A stretch of 39,028 bases of DNA, taken from assembly GCA_021795275.1 (NCBI GenBank), contig JAJYPO010000005.1, positions 1 to 39,028 on the forward strand, read 5' to 3'. Position numbers and translations under genes: made by a program. Source of the DNA: Nitrospirota bacterium (GTDB lineage: Bacteria; Nitrospirota_A; Leptospirillia; Leptospirillales; Leptospirillaceae). Shown here piece after piece: positions 16,812 to 26,328 of this stretch (position 1 is its first letter; each line of letters starts with the position of its first letter). Below the pieces are notes generated by a model. The model was not told where the DNA came from, did not search any database, and worked only from the letters and a program-made list of their open reading frames with translations.

Positions 16812-19800
16812 TCAGGGAATCGCGCCGGCTTCGCCGGGCTTCCCGAACAGGTAGCCCTGGTAAAGCACCTCTCCGATCCCTTCGAGAATCTTCCGCTGCT
16901 CCTCCGTCTCGACGCCCTCCGCGATGATGGACTTGTTCAGGGTCCGCCCCATGGAAACGATCGTTCGCACGATCTCCCGGTCGCTTTCGTCCTTCGCCAT
17001 GTTCCTTACGAAGGACTGGTCGATCTTGATCGTGTCGATGGGAAAGTCCCTCAGCGACCGGAGAGAGGAGTATCCCGTGCCGAAGTCGTCGAGCGAGAAG
17101 CGGACCCCCTGCTGCCTCAGGGCCTCGAAGGTCCTGGCGATGCTGGGGTCGGGGAGGAGGAGCAGGGACTCGGTGATCTCGAAGACGATCAGGGAGGACG
17201 GGACTCCCGTCTCCTCCAGGATTCCCATGACGGACATGCAGAAGCCCTCCTCCCGGAACTGGCGGGGAGAGACGTTGACGGCGACCTTCCGGGGGTGCCC
17301 GGCATCCGCCCAATCCCTGGCCTGGAGACAGGCCATTTTCATGATTGCGCGGCCAAGGGGCAGGATCAGACCCGACTGCTCGGCCACCGGAATGAATCGG
17401 GAAGGCGGGACCGCCCCCCATTCGGGGTGGACCCATCGGGCCAGGGCTTCGACGCTTGCGAGGCGTCCCGTGGAGTCCACCACCGGCTGGTAATGGAGGA
17501 AGAACTGTCCGTCCTCGAGCCCCTTTTGCATCTCCTGCTCGGTCCGGAGAAGCTCCTGGACGGCCCTGTCCTGGGCGGGATCGAAAAAGCGGGAGGTTCC
17601 CCGGCCCCCCTCCTTGGCCTGGTACAGCGCGATTTCCGCCGTCCGGAGCAACTCCTCCGGGGAGGCTCCGTCGTCGGGAAAGAGGCTCACGCCGATGCTC
17701 ACATCGAGATGGATCGTTCCTTCGCCCGCGACGAAAGGAAGGCGGAGAGCCTTTCTGGTCCGATCGATGAGGGCCAGCGTGCCGGATTCGATCCCCTCCC
17801 GGCTTTCTCCGGAAAGCGCCAGGACAAATTCGTCGCCCCCGAGCCTTGCAACGGGCGACTCCGGCCGGGCGAGTTCCGAAAGGCGCGTTCCCGCCTCCTT
17901 CAGGATCCGGTCGCCCAGGGCATGTCCCAGTGTGTCGTTGATCGTCTTGAAGCGGTCGATGTCGACCAGAAGGACGGCAACACGGGTCCCGCGGTCTCCG
18001 AAGAGCGCTCTCTCGACGCTCCGCATAAAGGCCTGCCGGTTCGGGAGTCCGGTCAACGGGTCGGTGGTGGCGAGGTACCGGAGTTTTTCCTCCGCCGCTT
18101 TCCTTTCCCCGATGTCGAAGAAGATTCCGATATGGTTGAGGATCTGGTCTCCCTCCTTCAACACGACGATGGAAAGCCACTGGGGATAGATCTCTCCGTT
18201 CTTGCGCCGGTCCCAGATCTCCCCTTCCCAGGCCCCCCGAATCCCGATCTCCTTCCACATCTCCCGGTAGAATTCCTCGTCGTGGCGTCCGGAGGCGAAA
18301 AGCTTGGGATCCATTCCCATGACCTCCTCCGGGGAGTACCCTGTGATGGCCGAAAAGGCCGGATTGACCCGGAGGATCCGGTTTTCGGCATCGGTGATGG
18401 TGATGCCGAACGGGCTGGTCCGGAAGACCAGTTCGGCCAGGGCCCTCGCCTCCTCGCCCCGGATGCGTTCGGTCGCGTCCCGCCCCACGACGACAAGGGC
18501 CTTCCGCGTCCCGTCTTCGTTGAAGAGGGGAATTTTCCGGGTTTCGATGATGTGGACGGCCCCGTCGGGAGTCGTCACCGGCTCCACCGCGTCGGTCGCG
18601 ACTCCGCGGCTCCAGGCCCGTTCGTCCGCGACGAGGCACCCCAGATGGGCGTCGGCCAGAAGAGGGTTCAGAAGGGCCATTTCCTGCTCCGTCTTTCCGA
18701 TCCAGTCGCTTCGCCCCACGAGACCGAAGAGCGAGAGTCCCGCCCGGTTCACCCTCCGCCAGGCCCCCCGCGCGTCCTTGAGCCAGACCCCGTCCGGAAG
18801 AGCCTCGATCAGGGTCTCCATCTCCATCGCCGCCATCCGGTTCTCCTCCTCGAGCCGAATCCGCTTCGAGATGTCCCGGGCCGCCCCGAAAAGCTCCGCG
18901 GGGGAGCCTGCGGCATCCTTCCTGATCGTGGCGTGAATCGTGAAATGCCGGAGAACCCCGTCGGGCAGTGTGGCCCGAAGATCGAAGGAGAAGGTCTCCC
19001 GTCCCTCCCCCATGGCGGCATGGACGGCCTTCCGGGCCGCCTCCCGGTCGGACGCGTCGAACAGGCTTTCGAAGGCCCCGGGGTCGGAAAGAAGCACCTC
19101 CGGGGCGAGGCCGAACTCCCGGACCGCCGGACTCGCAAAGGTGAGGCCCCCTTTTTCGAACGAATAGACGAAAAGGATTTCCGGAACGGTGTTGACGATC
19201 TCCAGGAATTTCCGCCTCTCCGCGGAGACCGCCTCTATCAGCTCGTGGCGCTCGATGGCCAGTCCCAACGAGCGTGCGATGGTCCGGACCATCGGAAGAT
19301 GCTCCTTGGTGAAGAGGGTCCGGTCGGACATGGAGACGAGGGCCAGGACCCCCCTCTCGGACCCCGAATGGACGAAGGGAACGATGGCGGCGCACTGGAG
19401 CCCGAGGGGAAGGAAGGCGGGGATCGGCTTCGGAAAGCGGTCGTAGTCCCGGACGATGATCCCCTCCTCCTTCCAGAGAGCCGCTCCGGTGGCTCCCTGT
19501 TCCGCCGGAAACGGATCGGCCCACCGCTCGTCCATGGACTTGAACAGGCCGAACCGCCACCGGAAGGCCAGGGCGTTTTTCTCCGCATCGTAGAGGGCGA
19601 CGAGCGCTCCCTCCGCCCCGGTGAGGTCCATCGCTCCCCGGAGGATGCCCTCGATCAGGGGATCGATGTCCACCCTCCGTTCGAGATGGCCGAGCGTCTG
19701 GTCGACGACGGCGTCCTTCATCTCCAGGATGTCCCTGAGGGCCGCCTCTCTCCTCTTTTTTTCCGTAACGTCCTCGAGGACGAGGACGACGGCGATCGTG

Positions 19801-20129
19801 CCTTCCTCCGCGATTCCCGATGGAAGCGCCTGGATCCGGTAGGACCGCCCGTCCCGCGTCCGGACGAATCCTTCCGATTCCTTTCCCGTGGAGAGGACCG
19901 TCCGGCTGACCTCGAAAGGCGCGCCGTCCTCGGGGACGAGAACTTCGTGGTACGGTCTCCCCAGGACCTGCCCCGGATCGGCTCCGACCCGGGCGAAGAA
20001 GGCTCTGTTGGCGAAAATCAGCCGGAAGGCAGAATCGTGGACCAGAAAAAGGGTGGTCCGGGCATCGACGAACCTTCTCCAGTCAAAAAGATCCGGGAAT
20101 CGTGCGATCAGGTCATCGGTTTCAGCCAT
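16812..20129 (-). CDS. PAS/GAF sensor protein with GGDEF and EAL domains
   Basis: A 1105-residue cytoplasmic c-di-GMP enzyme with no membrane segment. Rough order: PAS (15-140), GAF (150-300), PAS (305-425), PAS (430-565), PAS (565-690), GGDEF (690-855), EAL (860-1105). The cyclase site reads RLGGDEFVLAL, intact. The inhibitory I-site, normally RxxD five residues before it, is RPES, so product feedback is probably lost. The EAL domain keeps EALARW, FEITES, LDDFGTGYSS, IKIDQ, IAEGVET and YQGYLFGKP, so the phosphodiesterase also looks active. Net activity cannot be read from sequence. ATG 20129 follows GAGGGG by 4 nt. The gene lies 81 nt downstream of the larger GGDEF gene. Confidence 0.93.
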   Translation of the reverse strand: MAETDDLIARFPDLFDWRRFVDARTTLFLVHDSAFRLIFANRAFFARVGADPGQVLGRPYHEVLVPEDGAPFEVSRTVLSTGKESEGFVRTRDGRSYRIQALPSGIAEEGTIAVVLVLEDVTEKKRREAALRDILEMKDAVVDQTLGHLERRVDIDPLIEGILRGAMDLTGAEGALVALYDAEKNALAFRWRFGLFKSMDERWADPFPAEQGATGAALWKEEGIIVRDYDRFPKPIPAFLPLGLQCAAIVPFVHSGSERGVLALVSMSDRTLFTKEHLPMVRTIARSLGLAIERHELIEAVSAERRKFLEIVNTVPEILFVYSFEKGGLTFASPAVREFGLAPEVLLSDPGAFESLFDASDREAARKAVHAAMGEGRETFSFDLRATLPDGVLRHFTIHATIRKDAAGSPAELFGAARDISKRIRLEEENRMAAMEMETLIEALPDGVWLKDARGAWRRVNRAGLSLFGLVGRSDWIGKTEQEMALLNPLLADAHLGCLVADERAWSRGVATDAVEPVTTPDGAVHIIETRKIPLFNEDGTRKALVVVGRDATERIRGEEARALAELVFRTSPFGITITDAENRILRVNPAFSAITGYSPEEVMGMDPKLFASGRHDEEFYREMWKEIGIRGAWEGEIWDRRKNGEIYPQWLSIVVLKEGDQILNHIGIFFDIGERKAAEEKLRYLATTDPLTGLPNRQAFMRSVERALFGDRGTRVAVLLVDIDRFKTINDTLGHALGDRILKEAGTRLSELARPESPVARLGGDEFVLALSGESREGIESGTLALIDRTRKALRLPFVAGEGTIHLDVSIGVSLFPDDGASPEELLRTAEIALYQAKEGGRGTSRFFDPAQDRAVQELLRTEQEMQKGLEDGQFFLHYQPVVDSTGRLASVEALARWVHPEWGAVPPSRFIPVAEQSGLILPLGRAIMKMACLQARDWADAGHPRKVAVNVSPRQFREEGFCMSVMGILEETGVPSSLIVFEITESLLLLPDPSIARTFEALRQQGVRFSLDDFGTGYSSLRSLRDFPIDTIKIDQSFVRNMAKDESDREIVRTIVSMGRTLNKSIIAEGVETEEQRKILEGIGEVLYQGYLFGKPGEAGAIP

Positions 20130-20210
20130 GGTACCCCTCGATGAATTCAGAAATCCCGGAAAACCTCGAAAATCGATCCCGTCTTGAAGAACGGAACGAA
20201 ACGCCGGGTC

Positions 20211-23200
20211 TCATCCGGAACCTCGCGGATCCGGTGAGGCGTCTGCGGTGCAGAGCCGGGAACGTCCCCGACCCTCCTTCTTGGCCCGATACATGGCCAG
20301 GTCGGCGTTCTTGAGAAGCTCCTCAGAGGTCCGGCCCGAATCCGGATAGAGGCTGATGCCCACGGACGCGTCCACCGAAAGAGAGTGCCCGCTGACCAGG
20401 AAGGGCCTGGAAATTTCCCCGAGGATCTTTTTTGCGACGCGTTCGGCGTCTTCCCGGGAGTGGGCTCCCGCAAGGAGGACGACGAACTCGTCCCCGCCCT
20501 GCCGGGAGACGGTGTCATCCTGGCGGACGCATTGCAGAAGACGACGGCCGACTTCGACCAGAACCTCGTCTCCCGCCGAATGGCCCAGGGTGTCGTTGAT
20601 CGGCTTGAACCGGTCGAGATCCAGAAAAAGGATGGCTGCCGAAGGGCCGTTATTGCCCCGGGCGGCGAGGAGGCGGTCGATCCGGTCCCTGAGGATCGTC
20701 CGGTTCGGAAGTCCGGTCAGGGGATCGCGGGTCGCGAGATACCGGATCTTTTCCTCTTCCATCTTTTTCAGGGTGATGTCGGAAAAGACCCCCACCCTGA
20801 ACCGGACGTCTCCCTCCGAGGCGAGCGAGCTGACCGACAGCCTGACCGCATACTGCGCTCCGTCCTTTTTCCGGCTCCAGAGCTCCCCTTCCCACTGAAC
20901 CCCGGCGTCCAGGGCGGATTTCATCTCCAGGTAGACCTCGGGCTCGGTGCGCAGGGATTCGAGAATGCGGACGTTCTTTCCTACGACCTCCTCCGTGGCG
21001 TACCCGGTGATCCGGGCGAAGGCGGGGTTGACCGAAACGATCCGGTCGTCGCCGTCGACCACCAGGATGCCTTCGGAGGTGGCGTCGAAGACGGTCGAGG
21101 CGATCTTGAGGCCCTCTTCGGCTTTTTTACGGTCGGTGACGTCCTGGCCCATGAGGAGGAGTCCCCGGCGGGTGCCGTCCGGCTCGAAGACGGGAACCCG
21201 GACGATCTCGAGAAGGCGCCCCTCCCCGGCGGCATCGGGGAGGCGGATCCCCTCGCGGGTTTCCCTCCCCGTCGCCCATGCGGCCTCGTCCCCTTCGGCA
21301 AGGGTCCGGAAGAAGACGGCGAGGTCCGGCCGGTCGAGGACGAGATCGAGATCCGTCTTTCCCCGCCAGATGTCGGGGCCCGGGATCCCGGAAAGGCCCA
21401 GAAGCGCGACCGCCTTGGCGTTGGCCGCCACCCACCTCCCCGAGGAATCCTTGAACCAGAGCCCCTCGGGAATCGTCTCGAGAATCCGTTCGGTCTTCTC
21501 GGCCTGCTCCCGGATGAGATCGATCATCCCCTTTCGCTGGAAGGCGATGGCCACCTGGCGCGCGATCGCCTCGAGAACGGGGAGAAGGGCGGGGTCGAGG
21601 AGGTGGGGGGAGCCGAACTGGACGAGGGAGAGGGTTCCCGGATGCTCCCGGTCGACGGCGAATGGGATGGCGGCTTCGCTCGCGATTCCCTCCGCGACGA
21701 ACTTCGGATGAGCCCGGGGATGGTTCGGATAGTTCGGGACAAGGGCCGGGCGCCCCTCCCGGATCGCCGCCCCCGCGAGGGAAGTGTCTTCCGGAAGGAC
21801 GGTCTTTTCCAGGAATCCGGCCCGGGAGGAGGCCTCCCCGGTCGGCCATAGCAACGACAGGCATCCGGGCGCCGTCCGGAAGGTGATGAACCCTCCGTTG
21901 AATCCGGAGAGCGTCATGGCGTATCCGATCGCCTTCCGGGCGACGGTTTCCGGATCGATCTGGAGGGACAGGTCTTCGATCGTCCGCGCGAGGACCTCCG
22001 TCTGAAGGGATTCGGTCTTGTGCTGGGTGATGTCCGTTCCGGTTCCGTAGATCTCGATCGGAACCCCTTCACCGTCGCGCCGCACCGCCCCCCGGAGGAG
22101 GTACCAGCGGACCGGGGGGACAAGGCCCGCCCCGACCCGGATCCGCAGTTCGATTTCGATCACCCCTTCCGAATCGTTCCCCGCTCTCCGGAGGGAGTCC
22201 ATGACCCGGGGAGCGTCCTCCTCGTGGATCATGCCGAGCCAGAAGAGGGGGTCCGAGAGCAGCTCTTTCCGGGAATACCCCGTCAGGCGCTCGACGGAGG
22301 AGCTGGCGAAGAGGAGACGGAGATCGGGAAGCCCCAGGACGAAGACGATGTCCGGCAGAACGAAAAAGATGCGGTCGAGGAACTCCTTCTGATCCCGGAG
22401 GGTGTCGAGCAGGTTTTTTCTCTCCAGCGCCATGCCCATCTGCCGGGCCAAGGCATCGAGGGCGGGGAGGGCGTGGTCCGGAAGGGGCTTCGCTCCCCCG
22501 ACGTTTCCGATCGAGAGCGTTCCCGCGGGCTTTCCCTCGATCCAGAACGGAACGGCCAGGGCGCATCGGAGCCCGGCCTCCGAGAAGCCATGAAGGGCCC
22601 CGGGAAAGGAGGGATAGTCCTCCACCCAGAACGGCTTCCCGGTGGCGAAGGCCCGGCCGGGCAGGGTCTCCTCCAGACGGATCCCTTCGGGAAAAACAGA
22701 GGGGGCAAGGGGGCCCGGAGAGGGCCAGTGGAACCCCATCGTCTTCAGGACCGGGAACCCCAGGGAGTCCAGTCGGACGATGAATCCCGCATTAAAATCC
22801 GTGAGGGCCAGGGCCGCTTCGACGACATCCTTCCCGATCGATTCCGGATCGTTCTTGAGCGAGATCGCTTCCACGATCCGGAAGATCCTCTCGTTCTTGA
22901 TTTCTTCGTTCTTCCGGGCGGTGATGTCGGTGAACGTCCCGATCAGGCGGCGGGGCGCCCCGGAGGCGTCCCGGTCCAGCATCGCCCGAACGAGGAACCA
23001 GAGGAAAGGGGGTCCGCCGTCCGGAAGGAAACGGAGCTCCGGCGCCTCCTGGGGCTCCCCCTTCCAGGTCTTTTCGAGGAAGGTCCGGAACCGATCCCGG
23101 TCCTCCGGATGGATTTGCCGGTCGAAGAAACTCCCGTCCCCGATGGAGGCTTCCGGCGCGTATCCGGCGATCTCGAGCAGGGAGGGGGAGAGATACATCG

Positions 23201-25271
23201 GGACGAGGTCTGGCCAGACGGTTTCGAAAACGATGTCCGGCACGGTTCCGAGAATCCGGTCCTGGTGCTCCTTTTCGCGGCGGACCGCCTCCTCGAGTTT
23301 GTGGCGATCGATCGCGATGCCCACCTGCCGCGCGATCGTGTCGACGGGGGAAATGTCGCCCTCCGAAAAGCCGGAGAGGCGGGAGGTCGAGGCGAGGGAA
23401 AGGGTTCCGATGATCCGTCCCTCCGAATGGATGGGGACGGCGAGGCCGCTTTTGTGTCCGAACCGGAGAAAGGCGGGAAGGGGATCGGCCATTTCGGGGT
23501 AGTTAAGGACGATTTCGGGCTTCCCGGTCGAAAAGACCTTCCCGGCCATCCCCCGGCCGGGGGGAAACGGGCGCCCGAACTCCTCGGAGGGAATCTCCTC
23601 CAACCCTTCCGTCCGCCAGCGGTAGGAAAGGAAGCCGGTGCGGGGGTCGTGAAGGGCGATCGCCGCCACCTCGGCCCCCGTCAGCTCGCAGGCGGCCCGG
23701 AGCGCCCGCGCCACGAACCGGTCCAGGTCGGACTGGCCGGAGAGGGCGAGGATGGTCTCGTAGAGGATTTCCTTTTGCCGTTCGGCCCGCTTCCACTCCG
23801 TGACGTTCAGGAGGATGCCGTGGAGTTCGACGGGAAGCCCGTCGGAGCTCCATGAAATCGTTCCATGGCCGATGAAGGCCACCTCGCGTCCGTCCCGGTG
23901 GCGGAAGGAAAACTCGGCACGGACGGCGGCTCCCCTCTCCCGCAGGGTCCGGTCGATCGCCTCCTGGATCCGGAGGAGGCCGTCGTCCACGGTCAGCCTT
24001 TTCCAGAGGCCGGGGTCGGCGACGAGCTCCTCCGGGGTGTACCCCAGGACCTGCGTGGAGGAGGGACTGACGTACACCGGGGCCAGTTCGGGGAAGATGA
24101 GGGTGTAGACGATGTCTGGAAGATGGTCGAAGACGTCCTGGAGACGGTCCTTCTGTGTCCGGATCTCGGAAAGAAGAGCCTCGCGATGGAGTCCGATCCC
24201 GATCTGGCGGGCGACGACCGTCAGGAGGGGAAGGATCTTCCCGTCGACGGGGCGCCGGGGGTTCGTCGACACGATCGTCAGGATCCCGAAGGGCTCGCCC
24301 GGCGATGGCCCCGAAACCACCGGCACGACCGCGGCCGAGCGGACGCCCCTTTCCCGGACCCAGGGAAGACACTTCCTGTCCTTTTCGCAGTCCGCGATCA
24401 GGACCCCCTCCCCCGCGTCGAAAAAGTCCGTTCCCACGCTCTCCTGAAGGGAGAATGGCCGCGCCGCCTCATGGGAGTCGGCCGCCTGCAGGACCCCGGA
24501 CCTGAAGCGGTAGGAGAGGCATTGCCCCTCCCTGTCGAGCAGGGCGACTCCGGCCCCGTCCGCCTCGGAAAGCCTTTCGGCCGCCTGGAGACCGTGGACC
24601 ACCATGGCGGAAAGATCCTCTTCGAGGGACAGCTCCTCGATGATTTTCCGGAGGACGTCTTCGTGGATCATGGAGATCCTGCGGGACCTCAGAAAGAAGA
24701 AAACGAGTCCGGCGAGAGTGATGACGAAGAAGAAAAGGGCCAGCCCCAGGGAAATCAGGTGCTCCCGTTCGAGGATCACCAGATTTTCCTTTTCCAGGGA
24801 CGCTTCGGAACTCTGGAGGGAAAGGGCCAGAAGGTGGACGTCGCGGACAGGTTCTTCGAGCCGGGCGGCCGCCATGAACGCCCCCGAAAAGGGGAGTCCC
24901 TTCGGTGGAACCCCGGGGAAGCCGCGCCGGACGGATTCGAGGATCGTCCTCTGGGAGGAGGTCAGATAGGATCTTTTCGAAAGGACGAAGTCCAGGGAAC
25001 GATGTCCCTGGACAAGCAGACCGCGGATATAGGCGCGCCTTCCCCTGGAGAGGAGGAATGTTCCTTCGGTCGCCTCCCTTTCGATGCTTCCGGCGATGGT
25101 TTCGAGAAACAGGAGATTGTAGGAGATGCGGGAGAGGGTGGCCAGCCGGGCCTGTCCTTCGATCCGCCGCTTCTGGAAGGACAGGATTCTTCCCGTCGCC
25201 ACCGGACCGACGACCATGGCGGCGACGAGAAATATCACGACTCCATTCGCGAAGCGTCCCCGAAGGTTCAT
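20211..25271 (-). CDS. Giant membrane diguanylate cyclase with four GAF-PAS repeats
   Basis: A 1686-residue sensor cyclase. A membrane segment near residues 8-30 and another near 172-196 flank a roughly 140-residue periplasmic helical sensor. Then a GAF-PAS unit of about 285 residues occurs four times, from about residue 215 to 1365. It is followed by one more PAS (about 1370-1495) and a C-terminal GGDEF (about 1500-1670). The cyclase site RQGGDEFVVLL is intact, and RQDD five residues before it is a complete I-site, so product inhibition is expected. No EAL is present. ATG 25271 has GGAAGG 6 nt upstream and sits right before the first membrane helix. GTG 25313 is an alternative. It is probably co-transcribed with the GGDEF-EAL gene. 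Confidence 0.92.
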   Translation of the reverse strand: MNLRGRFANGVVIFLVAAMVVGPVATGRILSFQKRRIEGQARLATLSRISYNLLFLETIAGSIEREATEGTFLLSRGRRAYIRGLLVQGHRSLDFVLSKRSYLTSSQRTILESVRRGFPGVPPKGLPFSGAFMAAARLEEPVRDVHLLALSLQSSEASLEKENLVILEREHLISLGLALFFFVITLAGLVFFFLRSRRISMIHEDVLRKIIEELSLEEDLSAMVVHGLQAAERLSEADGAGVALLDREGQCLSYRFRSGVLQAADSHEAARPFSLQESVGTDFFDAGEGVLIADCEKDRKCLPWVRERGVRSAAVVPVVSGPSPGEPFGILTIVSTNPRRPVDGKILPLLTVVARQIGIGLHREALLSEIRTQKDRLQDVFDHLPDIVYTLIFPELAPVYVSPSSTQVLGYTPEELVADPGLWKRLTVDDGLLRIQEAIDRTLRERGAAVRAEFSFRHRDGREVAFIGHGTISWSSDGLPVELHGILLNVTEWKRAERQKEILYETILALSGQSDLDRFVARALRAACELTGAEVAAIALHDPRTGFLSYRWRTEGLEEIPSEEFGRPFPPGRGMAGKVFSTGKPEIVLNYPEMADPLPAFLRFGHKSGLAVPIHSEGRIIGTLSLASTSRLSGFSEGDISPVDTIARQVGIAIDRHKLEEAVRREKEHQDRILGTVPDIVFETVWPDLVPMYLSPSLLEIAGYAPEASIGDGSFFDRQIHPEDRDRFRTFLEKTWKGEPQEAPELRFLPDGGPPFLWFLVRAMLDRDASGAPRRLIGTFTDITARKNEEIKNERIFRIVEAISLKNDPESIGKDVVEAALALTDFNAGFIVRLDSLGFPVLKTMGFHWPSPGPLAPSVFPEGIRLEETLPGRAFATGKPFWVEDYPSFPGALHGFSEAGLRCALAVPFWIEGKPAGTLSIGNVGGAKPLPDHALPALDALARQMGMALERKNLLDTLRDQKEFLDRIFFVLPDIVFVLGLPDLRLLFASSSVERLTGYSRKELLSDPLFWLGMIHEEDAPRVMDSLRRAGNDSEGVIEIELRIRVGAGLVPPVRWYLLRGAVRRDGEGVPIEIYGTGTDITQHKTESLQTEVLARTIEDLSLQIDPETVARKAIGYAMTLSGFNGGFITFRTAPGCLSLLWPTGEASSRAGFLEKTVLPEDTSLAGAAIREGRPALVPNYPNHPRAHPKFVAEGIASEAAIPFAVDREHPGTLSLVQFGSPHLLDPALLPVLEAIARQVAIAFQRKGMIDLIREQAEKTERILETIPEGLWFKDSSGRWVAANAKAVALLGLSGIPGPDIWRGKTDLDLVLDRPDLAVFFRTLAEGDEAAWATGRETREGIRLPDAAGEGRLLEIVRVPVFEPDGTRRGLLLMGQDVTDRKKAEEGLKIASTVFDATSEGILVVDGDDRIVSVNPAFARITGYATEEVVGKNVRILESLRTEPEVYLEMKSALDAGVQWEGELWSRKKDGAQYAVRLSVSSLASEGDVRFRVGVFSDITLKKMEEEKIRYLATRDPLTGLPNRTILRDRIDRLLAARGNNGPSAAILFLDLDRFKPINDTLGHSAGDEVLVEVGRRLLQCVRQDDTVSRQGGDEFVVLLAGAHSREDAERVAKKILGEISRPFLVSGHSLSVDASVGISLYPDSGRTSEELLKNADLAMYRAKKEGRGRSRLCTADASPDPRGSG

Positions 25272-25307
25272 GTTGCCCCTTCCGTTTACGGGCGGAAAAT
25301 AGCTCTC

Positions 25308-25319
25308 GAACACGTGTTC
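25308..25319. promoter_or_regulatory. 12-bp palindrome upstream of the giant cyclase
   Basis: GAACACGTGTTC is a perfect palindrome 37 bp before ATG 25271. On the minus strand it is preceded by a possible extended -10 (TGTAATAT, around 25338-25331). It could be an operator near the transcription start. If translation starts at GTG 25313, that codon lies inside it. Confidence 0.45.
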
Positions 25320-25542
25320 CTGACAGGATTCATATTACAGAATCGGGAAATTTTTTTCAGTACCGCCCGCGGCAACCCTCCCGTCCCCGGATTTGAATCC
25401 GGATCCACGGGAGGCCTGGATCGGATGGATCGCAGACGAGAGGCAGCGTTGCTTCCCATTTCAAAGGAAAGAGGCGGTTAAAATAGGGCACGATCTACTC
25501 GTCTGGCGGGTCTTGCACACGCTGAACGAGGAGAGGAGTTTT

Positions 25543-25653
25543 TTGAAGAGAAGCTTTAAGGGAGAAGACAAGCCTCTTCTTCACCTTCTGCGCAAGGATC
25601 TCTTCGATCTTCCCGACGACGATCGGATCAGCGCCCTCTCGGAAAAGGCCTGA
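25543..25653 (+). CDS. Possible 36-residue protein
   Basis: TTG 25543 follows a purine-rich GAGGAGAGGAG by 4-5 nt and opens a 36-codon frame. The product would be basic at the N-terminus and acidic later (KRSFKGEDKPLLHLLRKDLF, DLPDDDRISALSEKA). The same frame is open upstream to 25393, which allows a longer form. I recognise no family. It precedes the exported-protein cluster but ends before that cluster's promoter. Confidence 0.35.
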   Translation: MKRSFKGEDKPLLHLLRKDLFDLPDDDRISALSEKA

Positions 25654-25677
25654 CTTTGAAATGATCTTGCGGAGTCG

Positions 25678-25707
25678 TTGACACCCCGGTGCGATGTGGC
25701 CTAGACT
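25678..25707 (+). promoter_or_regulatory. Promoter of the exported-protein cluster
   Basis: A perfect -35 TTGACA (25678-25683), an 18-nt spacer, and -10 TAGACT (25702-25707, four of six). Transcription would start near 25714, 55 nt before ATG 25769. Confidence 0.55.
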
Positions 25708-25768
25708 TGAAAGAATGAAAAGCTCCCTTCGGCAATGTCCCCGGAGCGAGCCCAGGAGAGTCGATCTC

Positions 25769-26236
25769 ATGCCTCAGTCCGCCTCCAATCGAAGGGGAAC
25801 CGGGATCCTCGTTCTCGGGTTCCTCCTCCTCGTCATCTTTTTTTCCGGGAAGGGACAGCCATCCCCCGCCCCGGACCCCAAGGCACCGACTTCCTCCGGA
25901 GAACTCTCCCGCAGTGTTCCCCTGCCCTTTCCAGGCATTGCTCTTCCGCTCCTCTCGGCCCTTTCGTCCGGAACGTCGTCGGCAGAACTCCCGGACGAAG
26001 CCAGGGATCTCGTCTGCCATCACGCCTATGCGGGCCCCCTTCCCGTCTGGGAATGCCACCACCCAGACCCAGCCACCTCCCTCTCGCCCTTTTATGCTCC
26101 AGCCGCTCTGGCGGAGTCCAGGATCCGTTATCCGGCCCCCGAGACGGAAATGGTGCGCGACGCATTGCTCTGTCGCACTGGGTCACCCACCATCGCCTCT
26201 TCCGAACCTCCTCCGCGTCGCGCCTTCTCTCTTTAA
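25769..26236 (+). CDS. Small anchored protein with CHH...ECHH motif
   Basis: I do not recognise a named family. The 155-residue product has a short basic start, one hydrophobic segment (about residues 12-26, GILVLGFLLLVIFFSG), and a Pro/Ser-rich region. A Cys/His cluster follows: C83-H84-H85, nine residues, then E95-C96-H97-H98. The hydrophobic segment is probably an uncleaved anchor or signal. The Cys/His cluster could bind copper, zinc or haem, or form a disulfide. That is an inference. AGGAGAG lies 8 nt before ATG 25769. The gene at 26329 encodes a similarly built protein with a matching motif. A terminator follows at 26248-26294. Confidence 0.6.
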   Translation: MPQSASNRRGTGILVLGFLLLVIFFSGKGQPSPAPDPKAPTSSGELSRSVPLPFPGIALPLLSALSSGTSSAELPDEARDLVCHHAYAGPLPVWECHHPDPATSLSPFYAPAALAESRIRYPAPETEMVRDALLCRTGSPTIASSEPPPRRAFSL

Positions 26237-26247
26237 AATCAGACTCG

Positions 26248-26294
26248 GGGAAGTCGTCTGACGATTTCCCTAAAGCCGGTTTCTGGCCTTTTTT
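26248..26294 (+). terminator. Intrinsic terminator after the first CHH protein
   Basis: Two hairpins in series. GGGAAGTCGT (26248-26257) pairs with ACGATTTCCC (26261-26270), 10 bp with one G-U. Then GCCGG-TTT-CTGGC (26275-26287) is followed by CTTTTTT. A second T-run (TTTTTT) follows at about 26300. This is a convincing Rho-independent signal, so the next gene may need its own promoter or read-through. Confidence 0.75.
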
Positions 26295-26328
26295 CGATTT
26301 TTTGGACATAGGCCCCGATGAGAGCAGG

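Noticed and set aside
16741..20144. Long frames of 939-949 codons over the GGDEF-EAL gene
   Set aside because: They overlap a gene with intact GGDEF and EAL motifs in the accepted frame. The alternatives have no family features.
20147..20210. Short protein-like frame after the giant cyclase stop
   Set aside because: It is the tail of an out-of-frame reading of the GGDEF region, with no start or ribosome site of its own.
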